Below are positions 1 through 5,888 of a stretch of 8,465 nucleotides of DNA, piece after piece (position 1 is the stretch's first letter; the number at the start of each line of letters is the position of its first letter). The notes under the pieces are model-generated. The model searched no databases. It was not told the origin of the DNA and worked only from the letters and a program-made list of their open reading frames with translations. The stretch covers positions 1 to 8,465 of the forward strand of contig LJCR01000066.1 of assembly GCA_001399705.1 (NCBI GenBank), in the 5' to 3' direction. The translations under genes were made by a program, and so were the position numbers. This DNA comes from Kouleothrix aurantiaca. Its GTDB lineage: Bacteria > Chloroflexota > Chloroflexia > Chloroflexales > Roseiflexaceae.

Positions 1-1036
1 GCGCACCGCTTTCGTCCATAACCGCCACATCCACGCCCACGCCATAGCCCACCGTGCCTGCCTTGTGCGCGCGCGGCGGCAACGGGTTCGAGGCCATCTG
101 GTGCGCGGCTTCGGTCATGCCGTAGGCTTCGAGCACGGGCGCGCCAAACACCGACTCCAGCCGTTCCAGCACCACTGGCGGCAGGGGCGCGCTGCTGGAG
201 CGGATGAAGCGGAATGGATGCGCGCGAATGATCTCCTGGTTGCGCTCGGCGCGGGCCAGCAGCATCTGGTGCATGGTTGGCACGGCCGAGTACCAGGTCG
301 GGCGGTAGCTTTCGACCCAGCGCCAGAACTCCAGCGCGCTAAAGCCCTCGGGGCAGACGACTGTGCCGCCCGAGGCGAGCGTGCTGAGCATCGAGGCGAC
401 GATGCCGTGGATGTGAAACGGCGGCATCACGCACCGGGCCGTGTCGGCCGGGTTGAGCTGGTAGGTGGCGATGATATTGGCGGCCGAGGCGGCCAGGTTG
501 CGGTGGCGCAGCGGCACACGCTTGGGCCGGCTGGTGGTGCCGCTGGTGTGCAGAATCATCGCGACGTCGTCGGGCTGGGCGCGCTCGATTGGGCGGGCCG
601 TGCCAGCGCCGCGCTCGCACACAAATGCCAGCGTGCCATCGTCCTGCGGCACCGCGCTGATGATCTGCATGGCGGGGGTGGCGGCGGCGTGCGCCAGCGG
701 CATGCTGCCGGGCAGGGTGATCAGCGCCCGGGCGTGAATGTCGTCGTAGTAGAAGGCGAACTCGTCCTGCTTGTACTTGGGGTTGAGCGGCGCGGCCGTG
801 CCGCAGGTTGCGGCAGCCAGAAAGGCCAGAATGACCTCGGGGCCGTTGCCCATCGCCAGTGCGATCCGGTCGCCGCGCCCCAGCCCGAAGCCGTTGAGCT
901 GTGCGGCCAGCGCGACAACGTTCGCGCGCAGTTGGGCGTAGCTGATGTCGGGGTGGCCGGGCGCGCGCAGGGCACTATGGTCATCCGCGCCAGCGAGCAG
1001 GTCGAGCAGTGTTTTTTCCGCAGAAGGGTGGGACAT
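1..1036 (-). CDS. AMP-forming acyl-CoA ligase, oxalyl-CoA synthetase-like (partial, N-terminal 345 codons)
   Basis: The gene encodes a member of the adenylate-forming (ANL) superfamily that activates a carboxylic acid with ATP and transfers it to coenzyme A. The visible part holds the ATP-binding P-loop TSGTTSRPK (residues 164-172) and the A5 motif YGMTE (305-309). The stretch AYGMTEAAHQMASNPLPP closely resembles the corresponding segment of oxalate-CoA ligases of the AAE3/Pcs60 group, so a short dicarboxylic acid such as oxalate is a plausible substrate; this is family inference. The start at 1036 follows GGAG with a 7-nt spacer (TTCAGTC). The C-terminal domain with the catalytic lysine lies beyond base 1. 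It is the last visible gene of the minus-strand series and is separated from the cyclase gene by a 117-nt gap filled by a long hairpin. The general class is secure; the substrate is not. Confidence 0.9.
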   Translation of the reverse strand, partial: MSHPSAEKTLLDLLAGADDHSALRAPGHPDISYAQLRANVVALAAQLNGFGLGRGDRIALAMGNGPEVILAFLAAATCGTAAPLNPKYKQDEFAFYYDDIHARALITLPGSMPLAHAAATPAMQIISAVPQDDGTLAFVCERGAGTARPIERAQPDDVAMILHTSGTTSRPKRVPLRHRNLAASAANIIATYQLNPADTARCVMPPFHIHGIVASMLSTLASGGTVVCPEGFSALEFWRWVESYRPTWYSAVPTMHQMLLARAERNQEIIRAHPFRFIRSSSAPLPPVVLERLESVFGAPVLEAYGMTEAAHQMASNPLPPRAHKAGTVGYGVGVDVAVMDESGA

Positions 1037-1067
1037 GACTGAACTCCAATGAACAAGAACCAATTGT

Positions 1068-1144
1068 ATCCACAGATTACACAGATTACGCAGAATTAAG
1101 TAAAGTCATAAACCTAATCTGCGTAATCTGCGAAATCTGTGGAT
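1068..1144. repeat. Imperfect long inverted repeat with 9-bp period (cagattacg units)
   Basis: The left arm (1068-1098) and right arm (1115-1144) are near-perfect reverse complements, differing by two substitutions and one single-base indel, around a 16-nt loop. Each arm is itself built of 9-bp units of the form CACAGATTA / CGCAGATTA. The hairpin occupies most of the gap between the cyclase and ligase genes. No T-run follows the stem on the minus strand, so it is not a typical intrinsic terminator. Similar ATCCACAGATTACGCAGATT units are scattered between genes in many environmental bacterial genomes. Confidence 0.85.
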
Positions 1145-1153
1145 TTCTATTCT

Positions 1154-1933
1154 CTACGCAGGCGCGATTGCCAGCACGCGCAGCGGGCTGCCGCTGCCAT
1201 CGACGATCTTGAGCGGCGCGGCGATGACGACTGCGCCCGTGGCCGGCAGTTGGTCGAGGTTGCACAGGCTGGCGAGCCCGAACTTGCCCGCGCCGTGCAT
1301 GGTGGCGTGGTTCGGGAAGGGCGGGTCGAAGGTGCCGGCCTGCCCGGCGTCGGTGCCAACCGTCTCGACGCCAACGCCCAGCACGTCGCGCTGGTGGGCC
1401 AGAAACTCCGACGCGCTCTTGTGGAAGCCCGGGCTGTGCGGGCCATCCGCGCCGACGTTCAGGAAATCGGCCGGGTCGCTGCGCTGGCTCCAGTCGGTGC
1501 GCAGCAGCACCCACGCGCCCGCCGGGATGCGGCCGTGCTCGGCTTCCCAGGCTTCGATACGCTCGGGCGTCAGCAGGAAATCGGGGTCGGCGGCTACGTC
1601 GGCGCTTACGTCGATCACGCAGGCCGGGCCAACAAAGCGCCGCGCCGGGATGGTGTCGCAGCGGTTGTCGGCCAGCTCCTTGCCGGTGATCCAGTGCACG
1701 GGCGCGTCGAAGTGCGTGCCGGTGTGCTCGCCCAGATGGAGCGTGTTCCAGTACCAGCCCGGCCCCGGCTCATCGTAGCGCGAAATCTGCTCGATCGTCA
1801 CGCCCGGCGACGAGGCGAAGATCGGCGGCAGGCCGATCACCGGCGTGTTCGGGCCGAGCGGCTGCGTCAGGTCGACGACTTTGAGCGTGCCGGCGTTCAG
1901 CTCTTCGACGAGCTGCGTGAGGATGTTCGACAT
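1154..1933 (-). CDS. Cyclase-family (kynurenine formamidase-like) metal-dependent hydrolase
   Basis: This 259-residue protein belongs to the cyclase family, whose members include kynurenine formamidase and isatin hydrolase and hydrolyse amide or lactam-type bonds at a divalent metal site. The signature HTGTHFDAPVH is present at residues 70-80; by family analogy H70, H74 and D76 bind metal and H80 acts in catalysis. The C-terminal core PLKIVDGSGSPLRVLAIAP is also typical. A second histidine pair (H209, H213) is present, but the glutamate that is a metal ligand 12 residues after the second histidine in kynurenine formamidases is an alanine here (A221). Kynurenine formamidase itself is therefore unlikely and another substrate is expected. 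Two ATG codons lie in tandem (1936 and 1933); AAGGAG at 1941-1946 is 7 nt from the second and only 4 nt from the first, so 1933 is preferred. The gene lies just downstream of the restriction-modification block. Confidence 0.9.
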   Translation of the reverse strand: MSNILTQLVEELNAGTLKVVDLTQPLGPNTPVIGLPPIFASSPGVTIEQISRYDEPGPGWYWNTLHLGEHTGTHFDAPVHWITGKELADNRCDTIPARRFVGPACVIDVSADVAADPDFLLTPERIEAWEAEHGRIPAGAWVLLRTDWSQRSDPADFLNVGADGPHSPGFHKSASEFLAHQRDVLGVGVETVGTDAGQAGTFDPPFPNHATMHGAGKFGLASLCNLDQLPATGAVVIAAPLKIVDGSGSPLRVLAIAPA

Positions 1934-2006
1934 CATTAAGCTCCTTGATTCGTTGTTTTTTTGCTTCTTATGCGGAAATAGTCTATGAAATCGTCATGAT
2001 TATGTA

Positions 2007-2774
2007 TCAAGAACGGGAGATCAAAGAGCCATAAATATAATTTTTATTATCTTTGTACAAAATAATATGGCTTGGGAAGCGCACGGCCTGCCAGCCTGAT
2101 GGCAACTGAGACACAATTGCAGAAATCACGTCGTGCGCAGTTACGATTTTGTCTTGTGGTAGAGTTATTGTAGTAGTAGTGAGGTCAGAATGAGGTTGAC
2201 GAGAGCGACCGCCCGCATTTTCGTATCGCAAAGTATATGGTAGTGAATTTTTTAATACTGCAAGAATAGATGCAGCGGTACCAGATGCGGGAATAGAAAA
2301 AGTAAGAGGCCGATTAACATCTATTGGATATTTAGCGTCAAAGTGCTCTTCCTTAAATTTCGTTGTATCTCGCTCGCGGCCTGGATCATTAGAACCAAAA
2401 CCGCTACCATTCCATTGGACTTTGCTATTGCCACCGTAGTAGTTGATAAGTTGCGTTTCAAGGTCAACAGCAGTAAAAACATAAATCCGCACTGCTTTAA
2501 ATGAAACATTCGAGGGGTCTAGATTGCCGCGATGCTGTATTTTCTGGTAGTGACGACGTAAGCGACTCCCTAAGCCAGCTTCAGCATCTGTCTTACCAAT
2601 ATATACCAAATCGCCATTGAAGAAGAGCTGGTACACGCCCTGTGCTTGGTCGGGTATATCTGCAAGGGATATAAGATTAAGCGGTGCTGCAATCATGCCG
2701 TCGAGAACTTCAACTAAGCGCACAAGCAGCGCATTTGGTAAATCAAATTCAAAATCGCGATACCCAATAATCAT
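2007..2774 (-). CDS. Type II restriction endonuclease, GIY-YIG fold, Eco29kI family
   Basis: This 255-residue protein carries the GIY-YIG nuclease core: GVY with Y48, VYIGK with Y58, R71 and H75 spaced as R-x3-H, the helix glutamate E106, and N122 followed by GFGSNDPGRERD. The same residue set and order form the active site of the Eco29kI restriction enzyme, and the GFG-x-(H/N)DPG element is characteristic of that family, whose known members cut CCGCGG. About 120 residues follow the DPG motif, apparently more than in Eco29kI, so a C-terminal extension is likely. The ATG overlaps the TGA of the methyltransferase gene in an ATGA tetranucleotide, and the upstream Shine-Dalgarno is weak, so translation is probably coupled to the methyltransferase. 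The gene is markedly AT-rich compared with its neighbours, which points to horizontal acquisition. The specificity is inferred, not proven. Confidence 0.9.
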   Translation of the reverse strand: MIIGYRDFEFDLPNALLVRLVEVLDGMIAAPLNLISLADIPDQAQGVYQLFFNGDLVYIGKTDAEAGLGSRLRRHYQKIQHRGNLDPSNVSFKAVRIYVFTAVDLETQLINYYGGNSKVQWNGSGFGSNDPGRERDTTKFKEEHFDAKYPIDVNRPLTFSIPASGTAASILAVLKNSLPYTLRYENAGGRSRQPHSDLTTTTITLPQDKIVTAHDVISAIVSQLPSGWQAVRFPSHIILYKDNKNYIYGSLISRS

Positions 2775-3949
2775 TGTAATACGTCCGCATTTTGTGTGAC
2801 CTGCAATTGGTAAGCCACGTGTTCACCAATAATGCGAGCCATTTCTACAGGTACTGCGTTACCAAGCTGGCGCATCGCTTCTGTCCAAGCTCCATAAAAG
2901 TGGAATTCGTCGGGAAAAGTTTGGAGGCGTGCACTCTCACGTACAGTAAAATATCGCACTGTTCCATCTGGTCGCGCAAGCATGTTTTCTCCACCAGGAA
3001 CGCCATGAACCCCCGCTTTGAGCGTTTTAGCAGGCTCATCAAGCGGACTACCAGTATGACCTGGATATGAACGTGCACCAGGTTGGTAACGATGGTTTAG
3101 GTAAAAATTTGTCTGCTCTGGATGCTTTTCTGGGTCGGGGAGATTATGAATAGCATCGCGAACAGTTTGCCAAGGCAAAGCTTTAGGTTGCTCTCTAAGG
3201 TTCTCAGCCCGCTCTTTTGCTTGCCTACTCATGACCCGTTTTTTTTGTGGTATACGATGCTTGTCCCAATAATTGCCTTTTGTTTGCTCCCATAGCAAAC
3301 TATCTAAAGAGTGAGTTTCCTCTGGAAAAGTCCAGTCAGCAGAAAAGTCGTCACGAAAACCGACAAACACTACACGCTCGCGTCGTTGAGGAACTCCGAA
3401 ATTCGCAGCATTAAGAACACGGGCTACTACCCGGTAGTGCAAATCGGCTCGCACTGCGCTTGTATGGTGGCGCTCCAACCGTGCTAAGTGATCAGACCAA
3501 TCTTCACTCTCAAATCCTACGACATCGGGATGTTCAAGCTGTAAGCGAATATATTCAAAATAATTGCGGAAAGCAGCGCGCGTCAGGCCTTTTACATTTT
3601 CGAAAATAAATGCTTTGGGCCGGACTTCCCGTACAGTACGAATCGCTTCTGGAAACATATCACGGCTGTCAGCTTGAGCGCGATGTTTACCACCCATAGA
3701 AAAGGGCTGGCACGGAGGGCCACCTGAAATGAGATCAATTTGATTTTCATAGATCTTGAAGTCAAAACGGCGAACATCTCCTTCAAGAATATCCCAATCA
3801 GCAACATCAGGAATAGATCGCTCGCGATTAGCACGTAGACTCATGCAACAATTGCGGTTCCACTCAATTACCTTGACTGGATGAAATCCTGCGCGATGAA
3901 GGCCTATTCCCAAGCCTCCCGCTCCTGCAAAAAGCTCTATTGACTTCAT
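2771..3949 (-). CDS. DNA cytosine-C5 methyltransferase (type II modification enzyme)
   Basis: This 392-residue enzyme methylates cytosine at C5 within a recognition site and protects host DNA from the adjacent endonuclease. The ordered C5-methyltransferase motifs are visible: motif I FAGAGGLGIGL (residues 7-17, SAM binding), motif IV GGPPCQPFS with catalytic C80, motif VI ENVKGL (117-122), motif VIII QRRERVVFVGFR (188-199), and motif X GNAVPVEMARIIGEH near the C-terminus. The region of about 205-340 would hold the target-recognition domain. An in-frame ATG at 4003 exists, but the start at 3949 places motif I at the N-terminus as usual and is preceded by AAGGAA with a 9-nt spacer, so 3949 is chosen. 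The stop overlaps the endonuclease start by 4 bases. Pairing with an Eco29kI-type nuclease makes CCGCGG the likely site. Base composition is AT-rich relative to flanking genes. Confidence 0.95.
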   Translation of the reverse strand: MKSIELFAGAGGLGIGLHRAGFHPVKVIEWNRNCCMSLRANRERSIPDVADWDILEGDVRRFDFKIYENQIDLISGGPPCQPFSMGGKHRAQADSRDMFPEAIRTVREVRPKAFIFENVKGLTRAAFRNYFEYIRLQLEHPDVVGFESEDWSDHLARLERHHTSAVRADLHYRVVARVLNAANFGVPQRRERVVFVGFRDDFSADWTFPEETHSLDSLLWEQTKGNYWDKHRIPQKKRVMSRQAKERAENLREQPKALPWQTVRDAIHNLPDPEKHPEQTNFYLNHRYQPGARSYPGHTGSPLDEPAKTLKAGVHGVPGGENMLARPDGTVRYFTVRESARLQTFPDEFHFYGAWTEAMRQLGNAVPVEMARIIGEHVAYQLQVTQNADVLQ

Positions 3950-4040
3950 CGCTGAAAATTCCTTATTGTTATGATACTTGGATTTGAATATTCTATCATG
4001 CATAATGTAATTGTTTCCATTTTAAAGATCATAAAAATAC

Positions 4041-4604
4041 TTATTTCTTCTTCAAATACCGCGCAAACTGGAAGCGATTCTCCAGCATGGGCAGGTCGGT
4101 CAGGAAGACGGGCGGGCCTTTCGCCTCGACCTTGGCGACCAGCGTGGTCAGCTCGTCGGCGTCCAGCGCGGCATCCACGGCGGCGGTGAATGTATCCAGC
4201 TCGCGCACGGTGGCGGTGCGCGGCACGCCGGCCGCCTGCGCAATGCCCGCCAGGTCGCTGCCGGTGGATGTGGCGGTTGGGAAGCCGCCGACCGACAGGA
4301 GGCTTTCGTTGTCGAACACAATATGCAGCAGGTTTGGCGGGCGGTAGCGCGCCAGGGTCGTCAGGCCGCCCAGGTTCATCAGCACCGAGCCGTCGCCGTC
4401 GAGCACAACGACTTGCAGCTCGGGGCGGCTGAGCGCGATTCCCAGCCCCATTGAGGAGGCCAGGCCCATAGCGTGCTGCAGGTAAAAGAAGTTCGGGCGG
4501 TGCCCCAGCGATTGCAGCTCGGCCGACACCGCGCCCATGATCGTCACCACCACGCAGCGCTCCAGCCGGTCGTAGATCGCCTGCATTGCGTCGATTCGGA
4601 GCAT
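4041..4604 (-). CDS. ThDP-dependent decarboxylase beta subunit (sulfopyruvate/phosphonopyruvate decarboxylase, ComE-like)
   Basis: This 187-residue protein is the cofactor-binding half of a split thiamine-diphosphate enzyme. It carries the GDGS motif at residues 70-73 followed by an aspartate-asparagine pair at 98-99 (FDNESLLS), which together match the Mg-ThDP binding motif; the hydrophobic VVVLDGDGSVLMNLGGL segment is typical. Its length matches the separate beta subunit (ComE) of archaeal sulfopyruvate decarboxylase, where alpha and beta are distinct chains. The partner is the alpha subunit at 5349-5867, from which it is separated by the acetyltransferase gene. The start at 4604 follows GGAAGGA with a spacer of about 7 nt; an upstream in-frame extension to 4745 has no similar support. 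The family acts on 3-sulfo- or 3-phosphono-pyruvate and related 2-oxoacids; no PEP mutase or coenzyme M gene is in view, so the true substrate is open. Confidence 0.88.
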   Translation of the reverse strand: MLRIDAMQAIYDRLERCVVVTIMGAVSAELQSLGHRPNFFYLQHAMGLASSMGLGIALSRPELQVVVLDGDGSVLMNLGGLTTLARYRPPNLLHIVFDNESLLSVGGFPTATSTGSDLAGIAQAAGVPRTATVRELDTFTAAVDAALDADELTTLVAKVEAKGPPVFLTDLPMLENRFQFARYLKKK

Positions 4605-4676
4605 AGGGCATTCCTTCCGTCTTGCTATTTCGCCAGCGCGAGCTGGCTTGCGCCATGACAAAGCCGATTGACAGGG

Positions 4677-4740
4677 CCACAGAGCGCTCAGAGGCCACCG
4701 AGTATCTGTTTCTTTTCCGTGATCTCCGTGCCCGCTGGGG
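4677..4740. repeat. Degenerate inverted repeat, 9-bp period (cacagaggn-like)
   Basis: In the 156-nt gap between the beta subunit and the acetyltransferase, 4677-4702 and 4715-4740 match as reverse complements at 18 of 26 positions. Each arm shows CACAGAG / CCGTG-type units about 9 bp apart. It looks like an eroded copy of the same kind of hairpin repeat seen intact at 1068-1144. Confidence 0.45.
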
Positions 4741-4760
4741 CTCAATTCTCGTGTACACAG

Positions 4761-5192
4761 CTATCGGAAGCGCTTTTCCAGCGCCAGCGCCCAATCGACA
4801 TAGCCGCTCGCGTGATACACTGCCTGCGCGACCTCGTTGTCGAAGCCAGTGAGAATGATCATCCCGCCCGCGCCGGCAGCCCGTGCTGCAGCCTCAACTT
4901 CCGCAAGAAGCGCGCGGGCCACGCCGTGGCGGCGAAAGGCCGGGTCGACATAGATGTCGGTAAGCTCGGCATGCGGCTCGTCGCCCTGCAGGTGCGGAAC
5001 CAGCCGCAGGCAGGCAAAGCCCACCGGCATCCCGTCGAATTCGCCAAAAAAGGTTGTCAGCGCGTTCTGGCTGGCCTGCATGCGCCTGGCAACCTCTTCG
5101 CGCGTGGCCCCGGCCTCGTCGAAGAGATTCAGCATCTGCGCCAGATCGGCCGCGTCAGCAGGCGTCGCCTGGCGAACTGTGAGTGTTGGCAT
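4761..5192 (-). CDS. GNAT-family N-acetyltransferase
   Basis: This 143-residue protein is a compact GCN5-related acetyltransferase that would move an acetyl group from acetyl-CoA to an amine. Motif A is clear at residues 76-100: strand ELTDIYVDP, then the pyrophosphate-binding loop RRHGVA (87-92) and helix RALLAEVEA. Strand beta-5 (GGMIILTGFDN, about 109-119) and the AVYHASGY segment (Y126 as a candidate general acid, G130-Y131) complete motif B. The length is usual for single-domain GNAT proteins. The start at 5192 follows GGAG with an 8-nt spacer. It sits between the genes for the two decarboxylase subunits with gaps of 156 nt on both sides, so a shared role is possible but unproven. The acceptor substrate cannot be inferred. 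Confidence 0.88.
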   Translation of the reverse strand: MPTLTVRQATPADAADLAQMLNLFDEAGATREEVARRMQASQNALTTFFGEFDGMPVGFACLRLVPHLQGDEPHAELTDIYVDPAFRRHGVARALLAEVEAAARAAGAGGMIILTGFDNEVAQAVYHASGYVDWALALEKRFR

Positions 5193-5217
5193 GCAACTAT
5201 CTCCGTGAGATATTCAC

Positions 5218-5244
5218 CGCAAAGGTCGCAAAGAACGCGAAGGC
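5218..5244. repeat. Three tandem 9-bp units (cgcaaagaa type)
   Basis: Three consecutive 9-bp units, CGCAAAGGT, CGCAAAGAA and CGCGAAGGC, lie just upstream of the acetyltransferase start on the opposite reading direction. No matching reverse-complement arm is visible nearby, so it may be a half copy of a hairpin-type dispersed repeat. It differs in unit sequence from the 1068-1144 element but has the same 9-bp period. Confidence 0.7.
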
Positions 5245-5255
5245 TTTAGGATGAG

Positions 5256-5327
5256 TTGCATGTTTACAGGTTGCAGGGTATCAGGTTGAACGTCCCAACA
5301 TTCAAACCTGCAACCTGCAACATGCAA
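5256..5327. repeat. Inverted repeat with 7-bp period (cctgcaa units)
   Basis: The left arm (5256-5277) and right arm (5307-5327) pair over 9 and 11 bases with a small interruption. The right arm is three 7-bp units, CCTGCAA, CCTGCAA and CATGCAA. A shorter inner pairing (AGGTTGAA with TTCAAACCT) lies within the loop, so the structure can extend inward. The element lies downstream of the alpha-subunit stop on the transcribed strand; no T-run marks it as an intrinsic terminator. Confidence 0.8.
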
Positions 5328-5348
5328 ACATTCCAACGTACAAACCCG

Positions 5349-5867
5349 CTAGCTCGCTTCTTCCCACATCAGGTCGCGGCAGAGCAGCAGCGCCACCGGG
5401 CGCAGCGCGGCCTCGGCCAGGGTTTGCGCCTTCTGGATGCGCCGCGCCACGTGCGACGGGTCGTCGAGCCGCTGGTAAGGAATGCGCAGCGCCTGCAAAA
5501 CCGACTCGGTCGCGCCGCCGCCCTCGGTCTGCCAGGGGTCGCGCTCGCCGAACTCGCCGCGATAGCTGATCAGCATCAGCAGTGGGATGCGGTAGAGCTG
5601 CGCCAGTGACACAATGCCGTTCACGCTTTGCAGAAAGCCGTGGTTCTGCATCAGCAGCGCCGATTTCACACCGGCCAGGTGCGCGCCGGCCGAGATGCCG
5701 ATGCCTTCTTCTTCCTTCGCCAGCCGCACCAGCCGCACCGCCGGGTCGTCTTCGGCCATGCGAATGAGATGCACCAGCCAGGTTTCGGGCAGCGCCGACA
5801 TGATCCGCACGTCGCAGGCGCGCAGCGCGTCGTAGATCAGGCGCGAGTTGGTCATCGAGACGGGCAT
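5349..5867 (-). CDS. ThDP-dependent decarboxylase alpha subunit (sulfopyruvate/phosphonopyruvate decarboxylase, ComD-like)
   Basis: This 172-residue protein matches the pyrimidine-binding half of a split thiamine-diphosphate decarboxylase. The acidic KEEEG segment (residues 51-55), followed by the small-residue helix GISAGAHLAG, is where the family places the glutamate that activates the cofactor's aminopyrimidine. The MQNHGFLQSVNGIVSL stretch (73-88) and YRGEFGERDPWQ (102-113) are typical of the sulfopyruvate decarboxylase alpha group, and the length agrees with archaeal ComD. The active site should form with the beta subunit encoded at 4041-4604. The start at 5867 is preceded by AAGGA with a 7-nt spacer, better than the second ATG at 5855. 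It follows the amylosucrase stop by only 21 nt, implying co-transcription. The exact 2-oxoacid substrate is not deducible. Confidence 0.88.
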   Translation of the reverse strand: MPVSMTNSRLIYDALRACDVRIMSALPETWLVHLIRMAEDDPAVRLVRLAKEEEGIGISAGAHLAGVKSALLMQNHGFLQSVNGIVSLAQLYRIPLLMLISYRGEFGERDPWQTEGGGATESVLQALRIPYQRLDDPSHVARRIQKAQTLAEAALRPVALLLCRDLMWEEAS

Positions 5868-5888
5868 GGGCGTGTCCTTCTGCGCGGA

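Larger units (their letters stand above)
2007..4040 (-). other. AT-rich restriction-modification module inserted in a GC-rich gene series
   Basis: The methyltransferase, endonuclease and the 91-nt leader between the beta-subunit stop (4041) and the methyltransferase start form a block that is clearly poorer in G and C than both sides. The beta subunit upstream and the cyclase downstream are intact and on the same strand, so the module appears to have entered between genes. I see no transposase, integrase or convincing flanking direct repeat. No controller (C) protein and no very-short-patch repair gene accompanies the pair. Confidence 0.65.

Noticed and set aside
65..1042. Long plus-strand open frame opposite the acyl-CoA ligase
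   Set aside because: Its translation is rich in Arg, Gly, Ala and His without family motifs, while the minus-strand frame has clear ligase motifs. It is a GC-driven antisense shadow.
1068..1144. Intrinsic terminator for the cyclase gene
   Set aside because: The stem is followed on the minus strand by ACAATTGG rather than a T-run, and the arms are AT-rich and periodic.
3950..4040. Operator-like imperfect palindrome around ATGCAT in the methyltransferase leader
   Set aside because: Only the 6-bp core and two further base pairs are symmetric; several -10-like AT-rich sequences are present but none has a convincing -35.
1937..4060. Possible target-site duplication flanking the restriction-modification block
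   Set aside because: Only a 6-base CTTCTT similarity (about 1964 and 4046) and a 6-base TGATAC/GTATCA inverted match were found; both are expected by chance in AT-rich sequence.
3946..4794. 282-codon minus-strand frame overlapping the beta subunit
   Set aside because: It is out of frame with the GDGS-containing beta subunit and its composition is that of an alternate frame.
1068..5327. CRISPR array
   Set aside because: The repeats are 7- or 9-bp units without spacers of regular length, and no cas gene is present.
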